Source of the DNA: Streptomyces mirabilis
GTDB lineage: Bacteria > Actinomycetota > Actinomycetes > Streptomycetales > Streptomycetaceae
Assembly: GCF_018310535.1 (NCBI RefSeq)
Contig: NZ_CP074102.1
Coordinates: forward strand, 1 to 64,000
Direction: 5' to 3'
Length of the DNA: 64,000 bases
Below, piece by piece: positions 1 to 9,399 of this stretch (positions are counted from its first letter, which is position 1; each line of letters begins with the position of its first letter). Under the pieces are notes generated by a model, which was not told the origin of the DNA, made no database searches, and saw nothing but the letters and a program-made list of their open reading frames with translations. The position numbers and the translations under genes were made by a program.

Positions 1-770
1 CGAGCTCCACGGCCCGTGACATGGCCACCTGGATGCGGCTGCAACTGGCGAACGGGAAGCTGGACGGCAGGCAGATCATCCCCGCCGCACCGCTGGAGCG
101 CACCCACCTGCCCGAGATCGTCGCCCAGCCCCCGCAGGCCCCGGCGGGCCGCGCGGGCTTCTACGGCCTCGGCTGGAACGTCGGATACGACGACCAGGGC
201 CGACTGCGCCTCAGCCACTCCGGCGCCTTCGAGCTCGGCGCCAACACCAATGTGACGATGCTGCCCGGCGAGCAGCTCGGCATCACCGTCCTGACCAATG
301 CGGCGCCGGTGGGCCTCGCCGACTCGGTCGCGCAGGACTTCTTCGACACCGCCCAGTACGGGAAGCCCACGAGGGACTGGCTGCCCCTGATCGACCGGGT
401 CTACCGGCAGCAGGAGCAGCAGGGCCGCTCCCCCACCGACTACGCCAGCCCCCCGCGGAACGCGTCCCCGGCCCGCGCCCTCGACACGTACGCGGGCACG
501 TACGGCAACGCCTACTACGGTCCGCTCACCGTCACGGCCGCGAACGGCGAACTCGGCATGAGCCTGGGCCCGAAGCACACGAAGTTCCGGCTCACCCACT
601 ACGACGGCGACAGGTTCAGCTTCCGGACCGTCGGCGAGAACGCGACCGGGCTCTCGGGGGTGACGTTCAAGGTCGGTTCGGGTTCACCGGGGTCCGGCGG
701 CTCGAAGGCGTCGCGGGTGACCGTCGAGGCCTGGGACCACGACGGCCTGGGCACCTTCACCCGCGGATGA
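1..770 (+). CDS. Serine hydrolase of the beta-lactamase/class C family, 3' part only
   Basis: The reading frame is open from base 3 and ends at 770, so the 5' part with the SxxK nucleophile lies outside the window. The visible part carries the typical C-terminal half of beta-lactamase-family esterases and peptidases: a helix reading ARDMATWMRLQL, the segment FYGLGWNVGYDD, and then LSHSGAFELGANTNVTMLP. There the HSG triad (about 75 residues into the visible part) matches the family's KTG/HTG/HSG box. The rest is a C-terminal beta domain usual in secreted actinobacterial members. It is convergent with the following SDR gene, with an 8-base gap. The family is clear, but the substrate cannot be told; these proteins include esterases, D-aminopeptidases and resistance-unrelated hydrolases. 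Confidence 0.8.
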   Translation, partial: SSTARDMATWMRLQLANGKLDGRQIIPAAPLERTHLPEIVAQPPQAPAGRAGFYGLGWNVGYDDQGRLRLSHSGAFELGANTNVTMLPGEQLGITVLTNAAPVGLADSVAQDFFDTAQYGKPTRDWLPLIDRVYRQQEQQGRSPTDYASPPRNASPARALDTYAGTYGNAYYGPLTVTAANGELGMSLGPKHTKFRLTHYDGDRFSFRTVGENATGLSGVTFKVGSGSPGSGGSKASRVTVEAWDHDGLGTFTRG

Positions 771-778
771 CGGTGGGG

Positions 779-2302
779 TCACCACTTGCCGGGCGCGTAG
801 TCCTTCATGAAGACGCCGTACAGGTCCTCGCCCTGCTCGCCACGCACGATCGGGTCGTACACCCGGGCCGCGCCGTCGATCAGGTCGAGCGGGGCGTGGA
901 AGCCCGCGTCGGCCAGACGCATCTTGTCGGGGTGCGGGCGCTCGTCGGTGATCCAGCCGGTGTCGACGGCGGTCATCAGGATGCGGTCCTTCTCGAACAT
1001 CTCCTGGGCGCTGGTGCGCGTGAGCATGTTCAGGGCGGCCTTGGCCATGTTGGTGTGCGGGTGGCCCGCACCCTTGTAGCCGCGGTTGAAGACGCCCTCC
1101 ATGGCGGAGACGTTCACGATGTACGTGCGGTCGGCCCCTGAGGCCGCCATCGCCGCGCGCAGCCGGCTGATCAGGATGAAGGGGGCCGTCGAGTTGCAGA
1201 GCTGGACCTCCAGCAGCTCGACCGGCGTGACCTCCTCGACCGACTGGATCCAGCTGTTGGTGTCGTGCAGGTCGGGCACGAGCCCGCCCGCGTCGATGGC
1301 CGTACCGGCCGCGATCCGCTCCAGGGAGGCCGAGCCTGACACCAGGGCCAGGTCGGTGACGTCCTGCGCGGTCAGCGCGCCGCCCCCGGCGACCGGGAGC
1401 GCGGCCACCGCGCCGGAGCCGAAGGTGCCGATGACCTCGGCGGGCGGCAGCTCACCGGCGGGCAGCGGGCCGGACTCGGCGGCGAGCAGCTCGCTGTAGG
1501 CCCCCGGGGAACGGCGTACGGTCTGGGCCGCGTTGTTGATCAGGATGTCGAGCGGGCCCTCGGCGGCGACCGACTCGGCCAGGGCCACGACCTGCGCCGG
1601 GTCGCGCAGGTCGATGCCGACGATCTTCAGACGGCCGATCCACTCGTCGCTGTCGGGCATGGCCTTGAAGCGGCGGATCGCGTCGTTGGGGAAGCGCGTG
1701 GTGATGGTGGTGTGCGCGCCGTCGCGCAGCAGCCGCAGCGCGATGTACATGCCGATCTTGGCGCGGCCGCCGGTGAGCAGCGCGCGCTTGCCGGTGAGGT
1801 CGGCGCGGGCGTCGCGGCGGGCGCGGTTCTCGGCGGCGCAGTCCTGGCAGAGCTGGTGGTAGAAGTAGTCGACCTCGACGTACCGCTTCTTGCAGATGTA
1901 GCAGGAGCGCGGACGCTGGAGTATCCCCGCGATCTCGCCGGCGTCGGTGACGGACGAGGGCAGGATGCCCTCCGTCTCGTCGTCGATGCGCTGGGCTGAG
2001 CCGGTCGCGGTGGACTCGGTGACGGCCTTGTCGTGGGCGGTCTTGGCGGCCCTGCGCTCCTGGCGGCGGCGCTGCTTGACCGTGCGGTAGACGCCCGCGG
2101 TGGCGCGGCGCACGGCGATGGCGTCCGGATGGTCGACCTCGATCTTGTCGAGCTCGTCGAGCACGCCGAGGCAGACGGCCAGCCGCTCCGGGTCGATGCC
2201 CGGCCCGTAGGAGACCGCCTCCCCGTCCACGGCGGAAGCCGTCCGGTCGTCCTCAGCCGTGTCCACGGCGAGAGCCGCCTGGCCGTCCTCTGTCACCGTC
2301 AT
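779..2302 (-). CDS. SDR-family oxidoreductase with N-terminal zinc-ribbon-like segment
   Basis: The 507-aa protein has a short-chain dehydrogenase domain in its middle and C-terminal parts. It shows a Rossmann start (GKRALLTGGRAKIGMYIALRL), a DILINNAAQT motif (NNAA, structural Asn) and a late catalytic region near VNVSAMEGVF and YKGAGHPHTNMAKAA. An extra ~150-residue N-terminal region contains CYICKKRYVEVDYFYHQLCQDC, a CxxC...CxxC pair likely to bind zinc. A large insert (about 100 residues) splits the SDR fold after NNAAQT. The ATG at 2302 was chosen over the longer frame because GAGGAAC precedes it. The substrate is unknown. Fusion with a Zn-ribbon is unusual for SDRs and suggests a protein or RNA partner, which is inference. 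Confidence 0.8.
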   Translation of the reverse strand: MTVTEDGQAALAVDTAEDDRTASAVDGEAVSYGPGIDPERLAVCLGVLDELDKIEVDHPDAIAVRRATAGVYRTVKQRRRQERRAAKTAHDKAVTESTATGSAQRIDDETEGILPSSVTDAGEIAGILQRPRSCYICKKRYVEVDYFYHQLCQDCAAENRARRDARADLTGKRALLTGGRAKIGMYIALRLLRDGAHTTITTRFPNDAIRRFKAMPDSDEWIGRLKIVGIDLRDPAQVVALAESVAAEGPLDILINNAAQTVRRSPGAYSELLAAESGPLPAGELPPAEVIGTFGSGAVAALPVAGGGALTAQDVTDLALVSGSASLERIAAGTAIDAGGLVPDLHDTNSWIQSVEEVTPVELLEVQLCNSTAPFILISRLRAAMAASGADRTYIVNVSAMEGVFNRGYKGAGHPHTNMAKAALNMLTRTSAQEMFEKDRILMTAVDTGWITDERPHPDKMRLADAGFHAPLDLIDGAARVYDPIVRGEQGEDLYGVFMKDYAPGKW

Positions 2303-2426
2303 CGCGTGTGCCGTTCCTCGGGTCTCGCGCCGCGCTCGAACCGCGCTCGCTTTCGAAGGCGGAATTTTACGGAGCAAGAGGGCAAGGCGCCAAACCCGAG
2401 ATGATCACCGGTCCCCGCGGGCCGTT

Positions 2427-3758
2427 TCAGGGGCCGCAGGCGATGATCAGCGTCTCCACCTCCTCGGACAGCGCGCGGGCCAGCCGGTTCAGGTCCGGCA
2501 CGGCCTGTGCGTCCGCGACGAGCCCGTAGTGGACCCGTCCGCGGTACGTCGACACGGCCACCGCCAGCGCCTGGCCGCGGGCCAGCGGGGCGAGCGGATA
2601 GACCTCGGTGAGCGGGCAGTCGCCGAGCTTCAGGCCGAGGCTGGGCAGCGGCACGCTGGTGACCAGGATGTCGAAGAGCAGCCGGGCCGCCTGGCCGACG
2701 ACGGGACCGCCGAGGCGGTGGCCGATCGGCGGCACATGGTCGGCGAGCAGCGCGACGGCGCCCGCTCCCCGGTTGGGTCCCGCGTCCTTGTTGGCGTCCA
2801 TCGCCGTACGCACCGAACGGAGCCGGCCGAGCGGGTCGGGGTCGTCGACGGGAAGCCGTATCAGGTAACCGGAGAGCCGGTTGCCCTGAGGGTGCGCGGT
2901 GCGCGGGCGGCGCCTGGAGACGGGGATCAGGGCGCGGGGCACGACTCCCTCGCTGCCGTCACCGCGTTCGTCGAGCCAGTTGCGCAGGGCGCCCGCGACG
3001 ACGGCGATCAGGACGTCGTTGACGGTGCCGCCGACGCTCTTGCGGACGCGGTGCACATCGTCCAGGTCGAGGGCCACACCCGCGACCCGGCGGGTGCCGG
3101 TGGGCTGCGAGGTGAGCGCGGGCGAGGAACGGGCACCGAGGGTGGCACGGGCGACGGAGCTGCCGATGTCGAGGGCGCGGCCCAGGTCGGTGAGGGTTCC
3201 GCGGACCAGGTCGGGCAGTTTGCGGACGTCCGGGAGAAATCCGCGGGGCGGCTCAGCGGGGCGCGGGCGGGGCTCGGGCAGGTCCAGCGGGTCCATGAGG
3301 GCGGCGGCGAGCATCAGCGCTCGCAGGCCGTCGGCCAGCGCGTGGTGGAACTTGAAGAACACGGCGAACGAGGTGCCGTCCTCACCGGGCAGGACGTGCG
3401 CCTCCCACGGGGGCCGGCCGCGCTGGAGCGGGCGTTCCATGAGCCGGCCCGCGGCGGCGGGGAAGTCCGCGGTCGGCGCGTGCAGCCGTACGTGGTCGAG
3501 GGGTTCGAAGTCGGGCGCGGGTTCCCGGGCCGCGCTCCCGAAGTTGGGCGGGAAGGCGAGGGGCTGCCAGACGTCGCGGATCCGCATGCGCAGCCCGGGC
3601 ACCCCGGCCGCGCGGACCGCGAGCAGTTCGGCCGCGTGCGCGCCCGCGGTCGGCGAGTGCGCGGAGAAGACACCGAGGGCGCCGAGGTGCATCGGGTGCT
3701 GGGCGGACTCGATGTTCCAGAACGCCAGGTCGAGTGGTGCGAGGAGATCAGGAGTCAA
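2427..3758 (-). CDS. Wax ester synthase / diacylglycerol acyltransferase (WS/DGAT)
   Basis: A 443-aa acyltransferase that would join an acyl-CoA to an alcohol or diacylglycerol to make storage lipid. The condensing motif HHxxxDG is visible as FKFHHALADGLRAL, about 135 residues in. The N-terminus LTPDLLAPLDLAFWNIES and the C-terminal region with NVPLPS-like ILVTSVPLPSLGL are family hallmarks. The most likely start is the TTG at 3758, because the family start sequence begins exactly there. A longer frame to 3824 adds a non-conserved tail. It sits upstream of the SDR gene on the same strand (124-base gap). A 10-bp stem-loop at 3861-3887 isolates it from the glycosidase gene behind it. Confidence 0.88.
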   Translation of the reverse strand: MTPDLLAPLDLAFWNIESAQHPMHLGALGVFSAHSPTAGAHAAELLAVRAAGVPGLRMRIRDVWQPLAFPPNFGSAAREPAPDFEPLDHVRLHAPTADFPAAAGRLMERPLQRGRPPWEAHVLPGEDGTSFAVFFKFHHALADGLRALMLAAALMDPLDLPEPRPRPAEPPRGFLPDVRKLPDLVRGTLTDLGRALDIGSSVARATLGARSSPALTSQPTGTRRVAGVALDLDDVHRVRKSVGGTVNDVLIAVVAGALRNWLDERGDGSEGVVPRALIPVSRRRPRTAHPQGNRLSGYLIRLPVDDPDPLGRLRSVRTAMDANKDAGPNRGAGAVALLADHVPPIGHRLGGPVVGQAARLLFDILVTSVPLPSLGLKLGDCPLTEVYPLAPLARGQALAVAVSTYRGRVHYGLVADAQAVPDLNRLARALSEEVETLIIACGP

Positions 3759-3860
3759 AGGCTTGCTCTCGCGTCGACGACAGGGTGAGCAAGCAGTCAA
3801 ACCCCGGCAGGCGATTACGGTCAAGTACGATCAAGCTACGCTCAGTTAACAGCAGATTAA

Positions 3861-3887
3861 GTCCCGCCCCCGCGAAAGGGGCGGGAC
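3861..3887. terminator. Stem-loop between the glycosidase and WS/DGAT genes
   Basis: A perfect 10-bp stem (GTCCCGCCCC / GGGGCGGGAC) encloses a 7-base loop. It lies between two minus-strand genes, downstream of the glycosidase stop at 4030. It lacks a strong U tract, as is common for GC-rich actinomycete terminators. Confidence 0.55.
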
Positions 3888-3980
3888 ACAAGGGGCACGT
3901 GAGGTCGGATCAGGATAGGCGTCCCGGCCGCGGCACGCGCGCCGACGCGCGGCCGCGCTAAGGACCAGAGGCGTCGGGCC

Positions 3981-4020
3981 GCTCGAAGGACCTCGAAGGG
4001 CCTCGAAGGACCTCGAAGGG
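3981..4020. repeat. Four tandem 10-bp units just downstream of the glycosidase gene
   Basis: Four consecutive 10-base units of the form (c/g)CTCGAAGG(a/g) run up to the glycosidase stop region. The array is too short and its spacing wrong for CRISPR. It is probably slippage-generated sequence in the 3' untranslated region. Confidence 0.7.
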
Positions 4021-4029
4021 CCGGGAGCG

Positions 4030-6636
4030 TCAGGTTGCCGGGCAGCCCGTGGGGGTCGCCCGGGACGCGTCGGCGATCAGCGACTCGTGCGCCGCCCTCA
4101 ACCTCCCCACGTCCGGCTTCACGACCTTGCGGTCATAGGTGAGGAGCCCGTTCAGCTCGCCCTCCACGTCCGAGATCTGGGTGTAGACGGCGCCGTTGCT
4201 CCCCCGGCACGCGAGCGCCCGCACCTCGGCGAGGCGGGCGAGGTAGTCGTCGGTGTACGTCGACGGGTCCACGTCCACGTACGACTGCTGGACCGACCAG
4301 GCGTGCCCGGGTACGGCGAGCCCCAGGCCCCCGTACTCGCCGCTGACGAGCGCGCGTCTGCCGTCGGGGGCCGGAGGCAGCGCGGGGCTCGGGTAGCCGT
4401 GTTCGTCCATGATGTCGCCGGTGCCGCCGTCGGCCCCCAGGTTCAGCCCCGACATGCCGTTGACGAGCCGGGTCGGATCCCAGGACTTGGCCTGGTCGGC
4501 GATGCGGCCCTCGTCGTACTGGCCCCAGCCCTCGTTGAAGGTCACCCACATCACGACCGCGGGACTGCTGATGTGCTGGTCGATCATCAGTTTCATCTCG
4601 CGCTCGTACTCGGCGCGGGCCGCCGCGCTCGGGTTCACCCCGGCGGTCATGGCGGGCATGTCCTGCCAGACCAGCAGGCCGAGCCGGTCCGCCCAGTAGA
4701 ACCAGCGGTCGGGCTCCACCTTGATGTGCTTGCGCACCGCGTTGAAGCCCATCTCCTTGTGCATGCGCAGGTCGTACGCGAGGGCCTCGTCCGTCGGCGC
4801 GGTGTACAGGCCGTCGGGCCAGAACCCCTGGTCGAGCGTGGCCATCATGAAGACGGGCTTGCCGTTGAGGACGGTGCGCGGGGTGCCGTCGACCTTCTCG
4901 ACGGAGATCGAGCGCATCCCGAAGTAGCTGCCGACGCGGTCACGCCCGACGCTCACCCTGAGGTCGTAGAGGAAGGGGTCGTCCGGCGACCAGAGGCGCG
5001 GGTGGGCGATCTTCAGGGTCAGCGGCTGTCCGGTGCGGCCGGTGACGGTGGCGACCTTCCGACCTCCCTCGTACGCCGTCGCCGTGACGGGCAGCCCGTC
5101 GCGCACGCCCTTCGGTTCCACGGTGAGCCGGCCGCCGTCGACGTCCGGAGTGAGCTTGAGCGAGTCGACGTGGTCCGGGGCGACCGGCTCCATCCACACC
5201 GTCTGCCAGATGCCGGAGGTCGGGGTGTACCAGATCCCGCTGGGGTCGAGGCGCTGCTTGCCGAGCGGCGGGTTCTCACCGGACGCGGCGTCGGTCGGGT
5301 CGTACACGCCGACGATCAGTTCCTGGGTGCGGCCGGGCTTCAGCGCGTCGGTGACGTCGGCGCCGAACTTGTCGTAGCCACCCCGGTGTTCGGCGACCTT
5401 GGTCCCGTTGACGTACACCTCGGACTGCCAGTCGACGGCACCGAAGTTGAGCAGGAGCCGCTTGCCCGAGCCGATGTGCCAGTCGGCCGGGACGGTGAAG
5501 GTGCGGCGATACCACATGCGGTCCTCGTGGCGTTCGACGCCGGACAGCTGGGACTCCACGGGGTACGGGACGAGGATGTGCTCGCCGAGCGTCCTCCCGA
5601 CCGGGGGCTGCTCCCCCGCGGTGGCGGCGGCGAACTGCCAGCGCCCGTTGAGGTTGCGCCAGGCGTCACGCGTGAGCTGGGGGCGGGGGTATTCCGGCAG
5701 GGCGTTGTCCGGCCCGACCTCGTCGGCCCACTTCGTGCGCAGTTCGTACGTGGAGCGGTTGGGGCCACTGCTCCAGAAGGCGCCGATCGCCCCGCCGTCC
5801 CCGGCGGCGACGAGGCCGCCCGTGCCGTCGTAGCGCAGGTCGGCGGTGCCGCGTGCGGTGCCGGTCTTGTCGCCGACGACGGGTTCCTTGAGCGTGACGA
5901 GGAGGGATCTGGGGTCGGCGGGGTCCAACTCCGCCGCTGCCAAGGGCCACTTGGCGCCGCCGATCACGGCCTGGAGGTGGTCGACGACGGCGGCCGGGGG
6001 CGCGGACAGTTCCGTTGCGAAGTCGAGCTTGAGGGTGCGGCCGTCCGGCTGGACGGTGGTCGCGAGGGCGCCGTCGTAGTCGTAGCCGTCGGGCAGCAGG
6101 AACGCCGACTGCGGGATCGCCACCTTGCCGCCTCCCGGTTCGGTCCAGCGCAGATGGAGGTTGGAGCCGCCGTAGTGCTCGAAGTACTCGAGCTTGAAGT
6201 CATAGGCCTGACCCGCCGTCAGCTCGATGGGCTCGGAGGTCTGTTCACGGTCCCAGTCGTCCACCCAGTGATCGATGACGGGCCTGCCGTCGATCCAGAG
6301 ACGGAAACCGTTGTCGCCGATGATCGAGAAGGTGGTGGGTCCGCTCTTCTCCGGTACGAGTTTGCCGGTCCAGCGGACGCTGACATCGTTGTCCTGGCCC
6401 GTGGCGAAGCGCAGCCGGGGTTCCAGGTCGTCGAAGTCGAGTTGCGGGTCGAAGCCGGTGGCCTTGAGCTCGTGGAAGTCGAAGGCGCCGGGGGCGGACT
6501 GGGTGTAGTAGTCGCCCTTCAGTCCGTGGACCGCGACGGGATCGTCGGCCGCGGCGGGCACGGAGGCGAGTCCCGCGGCACCGAGGGCCGCGGCGAGCAG
6601 TAACGCGAGTCGGTCTCTGAGTCGTCCGAAACGCAC
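4030..6636 (-). CDS. Secreted PA14-GH2 family beta-glycosidase
   Basis: An 868-aa exported enzyme. The GTG at 6636 follows a strong AGGAGG with ideal spacing, so the longer frame to 6852 is rejected. Residues 1-30 form a signal peptide (basic start, LALLLAAALGAAGLA, then AAA cleavage). Next is a PA14 carbohydrate-binding domain (GLKGDYYTQ...NGFRLWIDGRPVIDHW). The glycoside hydrolase family 2 sugar-binding, immunoglobulin-like and TIM-barrel domains follow. The acid/base Glu lies in WVTFNEGWGQYDEG and the nucleophile Glu probably in VSGEYGG. GH2 covers beta-galactosidase, -mannosidase and -glucuronidase activities, and specificity cannot be assigned. A palindromic LacI-type site lies about 105 bases upstream of the start, suggesting induction by a sugar. 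Confidence 0.88.
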   Translation of the reverse strand: MRFGRLRDRLALLLAAALGAAGLASVPAAADDPVAVHGLKGDYYTQSAPGAFDFHELKATGFDPQLDFDDLEPRLRFATGQDNDVSVRWTGKLVPEKSGPTTFSIIGDNGFRLWIDGRPVIDHWVDDWDREQTSEPIELTAGQAYDFKLEYFEHYGGSNLHLRWTEPGGGKVAIPQSAFLLPDGYDYDGALATTVQPDGRTLKLDFATELSAPPAAVVDHLQAVIGGAKWPLAAAELDPADPRSLLVTLKEPVVGDKTGTARGTADLRYDGTGGLVAAGDGGAIGAFWSSGPNRSTYELRTKWADEVGPDNALPEYPRPQLTRDAWRNLNGRWQFAAATAGEQPPVGRTLGEHILVPYPVESQLSGVERHEDRMWYRRTFTVPADWHIGSGKRLLLNFGAVDWQSEVYVNGTKVAEHRGGYDKFGADVTDALKPGRTQELIVGVYDPTDAASGENPPLGKQRLDPSGIWYTPTSGIWQTVWMEPVAPDHVDSLKLTPDVDGGRLTVEPKGVRDGLPVTATAYEGGRKVATVTGRTGQPLTLKIAHPRLWSPDDPFLYDLRVSVGRDRVGSYFGMRSISVEKVDGTPRTVLNGKPVFMMATLDQGFWPDGLYTAPTDEALAYDLRMHKEMGFNAVRKHIKVEPDRWFYWADRLGLLVWQDMPAMTAGVNPSAAARAEYEREMKLMIDQHISSPAVVMWVTFNEGWGQYDEGRIADQAKSWDPTRLVNGMSGLNLGADGGTGDIMDEHGYPSPALPPAPDGRRALVSGEYGGLGLAVPGHAWSVQQSYVDVDPSTYTDDYLARLAEVRALACRGSNGAVYTQISDVEGELNGLLTYDRKVVKPDVGRLRAAHESLIADASRATPTGCPAT

Positions 6637-6737
6637 GGATCCTCCTCTTTGAGGACGGGTGGGGGGACGGTGGTGAGGACGGTTGCCGGACGGGCCAGGG
6701 ATGGGCGTGGGGCGGGTGGTGCGGCTCTTGCTCAGAC

Positions 6738-6753
6738 GGAACAACGTTGTCAC
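6738..6753 (-). promoter_or_regulatory. Probable LacI-family operator upstream of the GH2 gene
   Basis: The core ACAACGTTGT at 6741-6750 is a perfect 10-bp palindrome. On the minus strand the site reads TGACAACGTTGTTC, close to the TGACAACGTTGTCA type bound by LacI-family sugar regulators of actinomycetes. A further half-site-like TGACAAC sits at about 6768-6775. No LacI regulator gene is present nearby, so the regulator would be encoded elsewhere. Confidence 0.6.
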
Positions 6754-6804
6754 CAACGGCAGTTGGCATGACAACACGGGGTTCCACTTTCTGTCCAGGG
6801 ACAT

Positions 6805-6846
6805 GACGACGGCCCCGGTGGGCACGGACGCACCGGGGCCGTCGTC
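6805..6846. terminator. Long perfect stem-loop downstream of glgC
   Basis: A 16-bp perfect stem (GACGACGGCCCCGGTG paired with CACCGGGGCCGTCGTC) around a 10-base loop, starting 20 bases after the glgC stop. Its position and strength fit a terminator of the glgA-glgC transcription direction, separating it from the GH2 promoter region. Confidence 0.75.
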
Positions 6847-6865
6847 GGTCACCGCCGGACAGGCC

Positions 6866-8086
6866 CTAGGGCACGATCCGGCCCTTCCCCAGCGCGATCA
6901 CCCCGCCCTTGGAGACCGTGTAGAGATCCGCGTCCCGCTCGGGGTTGACGCCGATCGTCGCGCCCGGCGGCACCTCGACGTTCTTGTCGAGGACCGCGCC
7001 GCGCACCACCGCACCCCGCCCTATGTGGACGTTGTCGTGCAGGATCGAACCCTGGACGACGGCTCCCGGGTCGACCACGACACCCGGCGAGAGCACGGAC
7101 CGCGTGACCTGGCCCCGGATCAGACAGCCCGCGCTGACGATCGACTCGCTCGCGATGCCCCCGGCGTTGAATCGCGCCGGGGAGAGCTGTCCGGAACTGG
7201 TGTAGATGGGCCAGCTGCGGTTGTAGAGGTTGAAGGCGGGGCGTTCGGCGATCAGGTCCATGTGGGCGTCGTAGTAGGCGTCGAGGGTGCCCACGTCACG
7301 CCAGTAGCCCTGGTCGCGGGTGGTCTCGCCGGGCACGTGGTTGTCACTGAAGTCGTAGAGCTGTGCCTCGCCGCGGTCGGTGAGCATCGGCAGAATCGAT
7401 CCGCCCATGTCGTGCACCGAATGCACGTCCTCGGCGTCCCGCTGGAGCGCCTCCACCAAGGCCTTGGTGGTGAAGATGTAGTTGCCCATCGAGGCGAAGA
7501 CGCACTCGGGGTCGTCGGGCAGGCCCGGCGGATCGGCGGGCTTCTCCAGGAAGCCCGCGACGGTCTGCCCGTCGGAGCCGGGGCTGATGACCCCGAAGGA
7601 GGACGACTCGGCGCGCGGCACCCGTATCCCGGCGACGGTCACACCCGCGCCGCCCTCGATGTGCTGGGCGAGCATCTGCCGCGGGTCCATGCGGTAGACG
7701 TGGTCGGCGCCGAACACCGCGATGTAGTCGGGCCGTTCGTCGTGCACGAGGTTGAGGGACTGCAGGATCGCGTCCGCGCTGCCCAGGTACCAGCGCGGGC
7801 CGAGCCGCTGCTGGGCCGGGACCGGTGTGACGTAGTTGCCGAGCAGGCTCGACATCCGCCAGGTCGTGGTCACATGGCGGTCCAGGGAGTGCGACTTGTA
7901 CTGCGTCAGGACGCAGATGCGCAGGATGTCGGCGTTGACGAGATTGGAGAGTACGAAGTCCACCAGGCGGTACGTCCCGCCGAAGGTGACCGCGGGTTTC
8001 GCGCGGTCCGCGGTGAGGGGCATGAGCCGTTTGCCCTCTCCACCCGCAAGTACGATTCCCAGCACCGAAGGTCCACCGCGCCGCAT
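6866..8086 (-). CDS. glgC: Glucose-1-phosphate adenylyltransferase (ADP-glucose pyrophosphorylase)
   Basis: A 406-aa enzyme of full family length. It makes ADP-glucose from glucose-1-phosphate and ATP, the first committed step of bacterial alpha-glucan synthesis. The nucleotide-binding signature is at the N-terminus ([23 protein letters not shown]). [10 protein letters not shown] and the C-terminal left-handed beta-helix (repeats around [24 protein letters not shown]) are intact. ATG is preceded by AGAGGGG. It lies 81 bases downstream of glgA on the same strand, so the two are probably co-transcribed. A strong hairpin follows the stop. Confidence 0.96.
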   Translation of the reverse strand: MRRGGPSVLGIVLAGGEGKRLMPLTADRAKPAVTFGGTYRLVDFVLSNLVNADILRICVLTQYKSHSLDRHVTTTWRMSSLLGNYVTPVPAQQRLGPRWYLGSADAILQSLNLVHDERPDYIAVFGADHVYRMDPRQMLAQHIEGGAGVTVAGIRVPRAESSSFGVISPGSDGQTVAGFLEKPADPPGLPDDPECVFASMGNYIFTTKALVEALQRDAEDVHSVHDMGGSILPMLTDRGEAQLYDFSDNHVPGETTRDQGYWRDVGTLDAYYDAHMDLIAERPAFNLYNRSWPIYTSSGQLSPARFNAGGIASESIVSAGCLIRGQVTRSVLSPGVVVDPGAVVQGSILHDNVHIGRGAVVRGAVLDKNVEVPPGATIGVNPERDADLYTVSKGGVIALGKGRIVP

Positions 8087-8167
8087 GCCGCCGCCCCTCT
8101 AAGCCCGGTCGAGCCGCGCCCGCTGTGCCGGGCCGGCCCCGTCGCTTGAACTACACCTGTCCGATGG

Positions 8168-9319
8168 TTACCCCGGTTTGAGGACTTCCTCGTAAAGCTG
8201 GACGGTCCGCCGGGCCACCGCGTCCCATCCGAACTCCCGCACCGCGCGCTCCCGTCCGGCCTCGCCCATCCGCCGGGCGGCCCGGGGGTCGGCGAGTACG
8301 GAGTCGAGGGCGAGCGCCAGACCCGCCTCGAAGTCCTCCTCTACCGGCACCAGGACACCCGTCACGCCGTCCTCGACCACCTCGGGTATCCCACCGACCC
8401 GGGATGCCACCACGGCCGTACCGCAGGCCATCGCCTCCAGGTTGACGATGCCGAGCGGCTCGTACACCGAGGGGCAGACGAAGACGGCGGCGTGCGTGAG
8501 GAGTTGGACGACGTCCGGGCGGGGCAGCATCTGCGGGATCCAGTGCAGCCCCTGGCGTACGGCACTCAGCTCCTGGAAGAGATCACGGAACTCCCGGTCG
8601 ATCTCGGGAGTGTCGGGGGCGCCCGCGCACAGCACCACCTGCGCGGCCGGATCGATGCCGCGTACGGCGCGCAGCAGGTGGGGCACGCCCTTCTGGCGGG
8701 TGATGCGGCCGACGAACAGGACATAGGGGCGCGTGGTGTCGATGCCGATGCGCTCCAGGACGTCCGTGCCGTGGTCCGGCCGGTAGAGGGTGGTGTCGAT
8801 GCCGTTGTGCACGACGCGCACCATGGCCGGGTCCAGGGCGGGGTAGCAGGTGAGGATGTCCTCGCGCATGGCGCCGGAGACGGCGATGACGGCGTCGGCG
8901 GCCTCGATGGCGGTGCGCTCGGCCCAGCTGGACAGGGCGTAGCCACCGCCGAGCTGCTCGGCCTTCCAGGGGCGCAGCGGCTCCAGGGAGTGGGCGGTCA
9001 TGATGTGCGGGATGCCGTACAGGAGCTTGCCGAAGTGACCGGCGAGGTTGGCGTACCAGGTGTGCGAGTGGACGAGTTCGCGGCCTTCGAGGGCGGCGGC
9101 CATGGCGAGGTCCACGGAGAAGGTGCGCAGCGCGTCGTTGGCGCCGTCGAGCGAGGACCAGGACCGGTGGCGTACGACGCCGCCCGCGGCACCCTCGCCC
9201 CAGCAGTGCACGTCCAGGTCCGTGAGGGTCCGCAACTCCCTGGCGAGGAACTCGACATGGACACCCGCGCCGCCGTAGACGTCCGGCGGGTACTCCCGGG
9301 TCAGCAGTCCCACTCGCAC
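8168..9319 (-). CDS. glgA: Actinobacterial GlgA/GlgM-type glycosyltransferase (GT4)
   Basis: A 383-aa GT-B glycosyltransferase. The N-terminal domain opens with VGLLTREYPPDVYGGAGVHVE. The C-terminal domain has FVGRITRQKG and the nucleotide-sugar site VCPSVYEPLGIVNLEAMA, with the E-x7-E motif. This actinobacterial type was first called glycogen synthase. Its mycobacterial relative is known to make alpha-maltose-1-phosphate from ADP-glucose and glucose-1-phosphate for the GlgE pathway (family knowledge). GTG start behind GGGGGGC. Adjacency to glgC, which makes its donor, supports the role. Confidence 0.92.
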   Translation of the reverse strand: MRVGLLTREYPPDVYGGAGVHVEFLARELRTLTDLDVHCWGEGAAGGVVRHRSWSSLDGANDALRTFSVDLAMAAALEGRELVHSHTWYANLAGHFGKLLYGIPHIMTAHSLEPLRPWKAEQLGGGYALSSWAERTAIEAADAVIAVSGAMREDILTCYPALDPAMVRVVHNGIDTTLYRPDHGTDVLERIGIDTTRPYVLFVGRITRQKGVPHLLRAVRGIDPAAQVVLCAGAPDTPEIDREFRDLFQELSAVRQGLHWIPQMLPRPDVVQLLTHAAVFVCPSVYEPLGIVNLEAMACGTAVVASRVGGIPEVVEDGVTGVLVPVEEDFEAGLALALDSVLADPRAARRMGEAGRERAVREFGWDAVARRTVQLYEEVLKPG

Positions 9320-9399
9320 GCAGAGCCCCCCGTCGTACCGGATACCGGCTGGTGCCTTTCATGGTCACCCAGAAGGGACGCTTGGGGAAGACCGCGGTC

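Noticed and set aside
3981..4020. Possible CRISPR-like repeat
   Set aside because: The units are only 10 bases long and directly adjacent, with no spacers and no cas genes.
4087..6603. An 838-codon open frame on the plus strand
   Set aside because: It lies fully antisense to the PA14-GH2 gene, which has clear domains, signal peptide and ribosome site. Long antisense frames are a by-product of very high GC with third-position bias.
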